Part shown: piece by piece, positions 60,117-64,000 of the stretch | Position numbering within the stretch: position 1 is the first letter of the stretch | How the letters are laid out: each line of letters opens with the position of its first letter | NCBI GenBank assembly: GCA_016715625.1 | Contig: JADJZU010000013.1 | Coordinates: 1 to 64,000 of the forward strand | Direction: 5' to 3' | Length of the DNA: 64,000 nucleotides | DNA from: Bacteroidota bacterium | GTDB lineage: Bacteria > Bacteroidota > Bacteroidia > Chitinophagales > LD1 | Program-made: the position numbers and the translations under genes | The notes under the pieces: generated by a model | What the model was told of the DNA's origin: nothing | Seen by the model: the letters and a program-made list of their open reading frames with translations, nothing else | Database searches by the model: none

Positions 60117-61024
60117 TTTTTATGCAGTGCAGATTTGATTTCACTCAAATAATCTACTGTTAACGGCATGAGGCAAGGGACGCCCATCGCTTCGCTCTCA
60201 AATGCAACCAAGCCCCACGACTCGCTGAATGACATATACAGATTTAAATCCATAGAGCCCAGAATTTCCAGGAATTTTTCACGCGGTAAGTGATTTCCAT
60301 GTTCTATGATTCTTTTGCCAACCTGCAGGTAATCAAAATGTGATTTGTCCAAAACATGAACTATCGAATTTTCAATCAATAGCGCGTGAATCACTTGGTT
60401 GTGCAGGTTCTTGTTGAAGGTGTCTGCCCCAAACACACCAATATGTATTTTGCTGCGGTCAAGGTTTAATTTAGATATATTTTTCGGAATGGTTGGAGTG
60501 GGTAATGGGCAGTGGTAGCATTCAACTCCATAGACCGTTGTAAATATCTCTGCTAAACCTTTTTTAATAAAGCCAATCCGTTTAATTTTTTGTTCACTGC
60601 AATATTGCATCATTTTTTTGATGAGCTGTTGTTTGGCGGGCTCATGAAACTCTGCAATCGTGCCGTGAAAAATTACTTCAATATCTGTATGCTGGTGTAA
60701 ATAATCAATGTAGGAGAAGAAGTAATCTGCAAAACCACTTATAACAACTCGTTTAAAGTTCCCATTGGCAATAGTGTTTAGCAATGTTTTTGAATCAGCG
60801 TTGTTTAAACCCTGTTGCGAATAGACTTGAGGTATAGCAAGACTACAAACTGGGAATAAACTTTTGGTGGCGTTTGCAATTCCCAGCCAATGCTCTTTGG
60901 TCGGGGTGCCATATAGAACTATGCTTTGTTCTGTTTCTTTAATCCGTATTACTTCAGCAATGCAATTTTGGAGCTGGTTCCCCGTTCCTTTCGCCCCCAA
61001 AATCCCTTTAAGTCGGTTCCACAT
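60113..61024 (-). CDS. glycosyltransferase-like protein (GT-B fold)
   Basis: The 303-residue product has a GT-B-like C-terminal half with GVFGADTFNKNLHNQVIHAL and a donor-site-like SFSESWGLVAFESEAMGVPC. The N-terminal half contains IEVIFHGTIAEFHEPAKQ. It is shorter than most GT4 enzymes, and the family is less certain. Its start lies inside the end of the frameshifted GT2 gene by 17 bases; its stop overlaps the next GT4 start by four bases. It belongs to the surface-glycan operon. Confidence 0.75.
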   Translation of the reverse strand: MWNRLKGILGAKGTGNQLQNCIAEVIRIKETEQSIVLYGTPTKEHWLGIANATKSLFPVCSLAIPQVYSQQGLNNADSKTLLNTIANGNFKRVVISGFADYFFSYIDYLHQHTDIEVIFHGTIAEFHEPAKQQLIKKMMQYCSEQKIKRIGFIKKGLAEIFTTVYGVECYHCPLPTPTIPKNISKLNLDRSKIHIGVFGADTFNKNLHNQVIHALLIENSIVHVLDKSHFDYLQVGKRIIEHGNHLPREKFLEILGSMDLNLYMSFSESWGLVAFESEAMGVPCLMPLTVDYLSEIKSALHKK

Positions 61025-61711
61025 ACTGTAAAAAAGTTTTGCTGGATGATGGATTTCGTTTGAATGTGTAAGGTATACTAAAGTAATAGTTTCTAAAGAT
61101 TTTGTATTGCTTCAATTTGTCTTGATGGTTTGCATGATGGCCTGCCCGCTTCAATAAAAAGGATATGATTAAAAAATTAATGGACATTAGTGCCCCATGG
61201 ATATAGTAGCAAAGCAAATTCATTGTTTTGTAGTAGAAAAGGAAAGATGAAATCAGAATCTGGTTTTCTTTATTTCCTGACTTTTTTGTTGTGGCAGAGT
61301 TTTCATGATAAATTGTGACAGAGGAAAAAAAGTAGTTTGAATAGCCCAACTTTTTCGTTCTATAACTCCACTCTACATCCTCGTAGTAAAGAAAAAAGTC
61401 CTCATCAAAATATAGACCGTGTTTTTCTATTTTGTTTTTTGAAATCATGGCACATGCACCGCTCACAAAATCTACAGGATGGTCGCTTCCATGCATTTTG
61501 TGTGCATCGTATTTTCTATCAAGACTGATTTTCAGCATTCGCGCCAATCTGATTATTACCGGATTGGCAAACAGAGTTCTTTTAAACGATGGAAACTCAA
61601 TGCCACTGCCAATCAGTAGTGAGGCATCTTCTGATGATATAATTCTACAACCACTGATGCCTAAATTGCAGGTCTCATCCATTTCCTTATAACAGGATAC
61701 ATACTTTTGCA
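61008..61711 (-). pseudogene. GT2 glycosyltransferase, C-terminal part (frameshifted)
   Basis: The open frame (first ATG at 61682) gives 224 residues with VDFVSGACAMISKNKIEKHG and FDEDFFLYYEDVEWSYRTKK, the acceptor-binding ED/YYED region of rhamnosyltransferase-like GT2 enzymes, and a hydrophobic C-terminal segment (ALMSINFLIISFLL). Upstream in the same frame it reads LQKYVSCYKEMDETC, joining the N-terminal part after removing one T from the run at 61713-61716. Confidence 0.82.
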
Positions 61712-62004
61712 GAAAACCAGGGCATTTCAGTGTCAGGATTTAAAATGAGAATTAATCTACCGGTTGACGCTCTAATTCCTGTATTGTTCGCTCTGGCAAA
61801 GCCTGCATTATAACCACTACTCATCCAATTTACTTTGGGAAAATCAGTTTTAACTGCAACTTCTGAATGATCTGTAGAGCTATTGTCGACAATAATTATT
61901 TCATAGCTAAAATCTGTTACTTGCCGATGAATAGATTGTAGGCATTTTAAGAGATGTTCGGCACAATTGTAACTTACTATTACAATGGATAACTCATGCG
62001 GCAT
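61687..62004 (-). pseudogene. GT2 glycosyltransferase, N-terminal part (frameshifted)
   Basis: The 105-residue part has LSIVIVSYNCAEHLLKCLQS, YEIIIVDNSSTDHSE and NPDTEMPW, the nucleotide-binding start of GT2 (rhamnosyltransferase-type) enzymes. It runs out of frame at 61,710. Skipping one T of the T4 run (minus strand, 61716-61713) restores WFLQKYVSCYKEMDE and one protein of about 330 residues. It overlaps the deacetylase gene by 11 bases. Confidence 0.82.
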
Positions 62005-63049
62005 TAATCGGTGAAGGTGTTTTACTGAACCCGTTGTAAGAATAATGGTTTATTCCCGTTAAAATGTAATCTAACTTTTCTTTCGTAGTTGTATTTCCAA
62101 GAGGCATCCGAGGCAAATTCATCATCGCACTATTACTTTGATAGAAAATGTTTCCCGGATAATTTATGGTAGCAGTTTTAAATCCAACCTCTTTAACAAT
62201 CTCGTATTCCCTCAGACCTGCTTCAGCAAAACTGCCGTAGGGGTAGGCAAAATGCTCTACCTTTTTCGACAACTTTTCTTCCAACTCTACTTTTGAATGT
62301 TCTATTTCATAGCGCAAAACACTCATGTTTTGTGCTGCAAGCGCAATGTGATTCATTGTGTGTGCACCTATGGTGACTAAAGGATCTTTAGAAAGTTCCA
62401 GCAATTCTGTCCACGACAGGGCATTTTTACTGCAATCTTTTTCTATATCAGAATCGTTCAGTTTTAGCTCTGTTTTACAGAAATGGATATACTCCATGTG
62501 AGTCATAGAAAGGATTTCTTTTCTGATAAGGTGAAATTTTTCTTTCGCATCATCAAAATCTATCCAACTTATCACATCACACTTTTCCTGTTTTGATACC
62601 TTAATAAAACTTTCCCTGGCCATGTATTTTTCTAACCAATACCACCATAACACCCCGGTTCTGTTCGGAAAACAGTTGGTAACATAAACAGTGAAGGGTA
62701 TTTGCCTCTTTTTTAAAAGTGGGTACGCATAGATTAGGTTGTCAAGATAACCATCATCCAGCGTAAGGCAGATGAATTTTTCATTTACTTTTTTCTTGTT
62801 CACTAAAATTTGGTGCAACTCATCAAGCGATATAAACCGATATCCTTTTTCAGAAAGGTAATCGAGGCAAGACTCAAGATGATCAGGCGTAATAGCTAGA
62901 TCCTTATTGATGGTGCAGAAATTTCTCAGCGATTCCGGAAGTACCCTGTGCAACATAAATATGTGACCCAAACCTGATAAGAGTGGGGCTGATAGCATGC
63001 CTTTGGTTTTTACAAATAGCCCCAATATCTTCTGTTCTATATAATTCAT
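61994..63049 (-). CDS. polysaccharide deacetylase family protein
   Basis: The 351-residue enzyme has a NodB-type fold. FICLTLDDGYLDNLIYAYPL contains the catalytic Asp pair, and VTIGAHTMNHIALAAQNMS the zinc-binding His-x3-His. AYPYGSFAEAGLREYEIVKE is the later Pro-Tyr loop. It should remove N-acetyl groups (or similar acyls) from a sugar of the surface glycan. There is no clear signal peptide, so it may act on a cytoplasmic precursor. It starts two bases after the GNAT gene stop. Confidence 0.87.
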   Translation of the reverse strand: MNYIEQKILGLFVKTKGMLSAPLLSGLGHIFMLHRVLPESLRNFCTINKDLAITPDHLESCLDYLSEKGYRFISLDELHQILVNKKKVNEKFICLTLDDGYLDNLIYAYPLLKKRQIPFTVYVTNCFPNRTGVLWWYWLEKYMARESFIKVSKQEKCDVISWIDFDDAKEKFHLIRKEILSMTHMEYIHFCKTELKLNDSDIEKDCSKNALSWTELLELSKDPLVTIGAHTMNHIALAAQNMSVLRYEIEHSKVELEEKLSKKVEHFAYPYGSFAEAGLREYEIVKEVGFKTATINYPGNIFYQSNSAMMNLPRMPLGNTTTKEKLDYILTGINHYSYNGFSKTPSPINAA

Positions 63050-63051
63050 GG

Positions 63052-63987
63052 CTAAAAGGTATCGAAATCTGCTAATGTAAATTGCATTTGCTCCAGTGGT
63101 ACCTTATGGCTAAAGTTAACGCCACCAGCCGGATATTTCACTTCCATTTTATGTCCAAACTGCGAAAACATCTTACTGGCCCAGGCATTTGTGCTGCCAT
63201 GAAATCGGATGTGCGGTAATCCAGTTAGGAACGCTATCCACTTAAGTCGGTTGAGTACTGCCTTAAACTCTTTTTCGGAACAGTGTTCCACGTCACCTAC
63301 ATACAAAAATGTATCATCATGCTTAATCCAAACATTCAGTCCGGCAATATTGACAACGAAGTTTTCCTCATACTTTTTGTATGCAAAAAAATCAACGGAA
63401 TGATCAACTACAGGGGTGCTGTCATTCAAGCATGAACTCTGAAACGGGGTGCCTTTTTTGCAAAGAGAGATGATGAATTTGAACCAACTATCTTGTATTT
63501 GTTGTTGTAGTTTAAATGTGTTTTTGAGTCTAATCCACGGTATGCATCTCACCCTTAACACATATGCGTGTATGTCATCGAAATGGATCCATCCCAATTT
63601 CTTAGTAAAGCCCGGGTATGAATTTTTGTTAGGGAAGCCAAAAACGAAATGCATGCCTATCGATTTGCAATAGTTATAGGTTTCAGTAGCTAAAGCCGTG
63701 AATAAACCCTTGCCGGTGTGCTGGCTGTGAGTCATCGTGTCACCGGATTGTGCCGCCAGATATTGGTTGCCTTTGTAAGTTACCATGCAGGGAAAAACAC
63801 CATAAAAACCAGCTGCCTTCCCTTCTTCGGAATAGGCTATGTAGCCAACATAGCTGGGGCCAAACATGGAGGTGTCCTGTTTGCTGTTTAGAAAACTTTG
63901 ACTTACCGACTTACCAAAAGCATCTGTATAAATATCAACTAAGTCATTGATATTGTTTTGCGAAAGTCTTTCATATCGATAGCTCAT
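63052..63987 (-). CDS. GNAT family N-acetyltransferase
   Basis: The 311-residue product has a GNAT fold in its N-terminal half. EGKAAGFYGVFPCMVTYKGN leads to the acetyl-CoA loop region QSGDTMTHSQHTGKGLFTAL and FVFGFPNKNSYPGFTKKLGW. The C-terminal half is of unknown type. The position first in an operon with a polysaccharide deacetylase suggests action on an amino sugar, by inference. The start codon at 63987 is 13 bases from the window end, so its promoter is largely outside. Confidence 0.83.
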   Translation of the reverse strand: MSYRYERLSQNNINDLVDIYTDAFGKSVSQSFLNSKQDTSMFGPSYVGYIAYSEEGKAAGFYGVFPCMVTYKGNQYLAAQSGDTMTHSQHTGKGLFTALATETYNYCKSIGMHFVFGFPNKNSYPGFTKKLGWIHFDDIHAYVLRVRCIPWIRLKNTFKLQQQIQDSWFKFIISLCKKGTPFQSSCLNDSTPVVDHSVDFFAYKKYEENFVVNIAGLNVWIKHDDTFLYVGDVEHCSEKEFKAVLNRLKWIAFLTGLPHIRFHGSTNAWASKMFSQFGHKMEVKYPAGGVNFSHKVPLEQMQFTLADFDTF

Positions 63988-64000
63988 TTAGACGAACATT

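Noticed and set aside
1..64000. Mobile elements, prophage, toxin-antitoxin or defence systems
   Set aside because: No transposase, integrase, phage structural, nuclease-methylase or toxin-antitoxin pair was recognised on either strand.

Overview
The window looks like a chromosomal segment of a member of the Bacteroidota, probably of the Chitinophagales/Saprospirales type. Three genes encode secreted proteins ending in type IX secretion (T9SS) sorting domains. There is a TonB-dependent receptor with a CarboxypepD_reg-like N-terminus. Promoters match the TTTG-N19-TAnnTTTG consensus, and Shine-Dalgarno sequences are almost absent. No phage, IS, integrase or CRISPR array was found.

Layout. 1-2592: 3' part of a T9SS protein with six near-identical 69-residue repeats. 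2617-2901: terminator, tRNA-Arg(CCG) and a CAT-anticodon tRNA. 2958-7851: mixed housekeeping genes (HAD phosphatase, an unrecognised WDG-repeat secreted protein, YHS lipoprotein, FabH, YdeI-like, thioredoxin-like, Mpo1-like, RraA-like). 8001-10759: a self-contained fragment of the S10 ribosomal operon (rplD-rplW-rplB-rpsS-rplV) with its own promoter and terminator. 10784-22303: ArsR regulator, cysteine-less rhodanese, GlpD, biotin carrier, FAD oxidoreductase, TonB receptor, histidine kinase, PAP2-like and CPBP membrane enzymes, ThiL. 22300-27200: first envelope-glycan cluster (glycosyltransferase, HAD, ATP-grasp, flippase, methyltransferase). 27279-31712: three consecutive genes, all broken by frameshifts (LamG/T9SS protein, ECF sigma factor, TPR histidine kinase). 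31780-36122: rpoC, also split by one frameshift. 36363-39135: SMR-like transporter, S4 protein, purH, purN. 39202-44556: a 1784-residue LamG/PKD T9SS protein. 44655-63987: a large surface-polysaccharide locus.

The polysaccharide locus has three operons. The plus-strand one (44655-49586) carries an FkbM methyltransferase, a DegT aminotransferase, a sulfotransferase and two GT2 enzymes. The first minus-strand one (57557 to 49583) carries a GT4, then HisH, HisF, a WbpG-like amidotransferase, a WbpB/WlbA-like sugar dehydrogenase, AsnB and another GT4. This is the signature of an acetamidino-uronic sugar of the P. aeruginosa B-band type, perhaps further converted to a uronamide. The second minus-strand one (63987 to 58989) carries a GNAT, a polysaccharide deacetylase, a frameshifted GT2 and two more glycosyltransferases.

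Main points for a second look: rpoC is not next to rpoB; the S10 operon is cut to five genes; frameshifts cluster between 27.6 and 34.5 kb and include essential rpoC, which points to sequence error there; the HisF homologue has lost the first catalytic Asp; and the function of the WDG-repeat protein is unknown.
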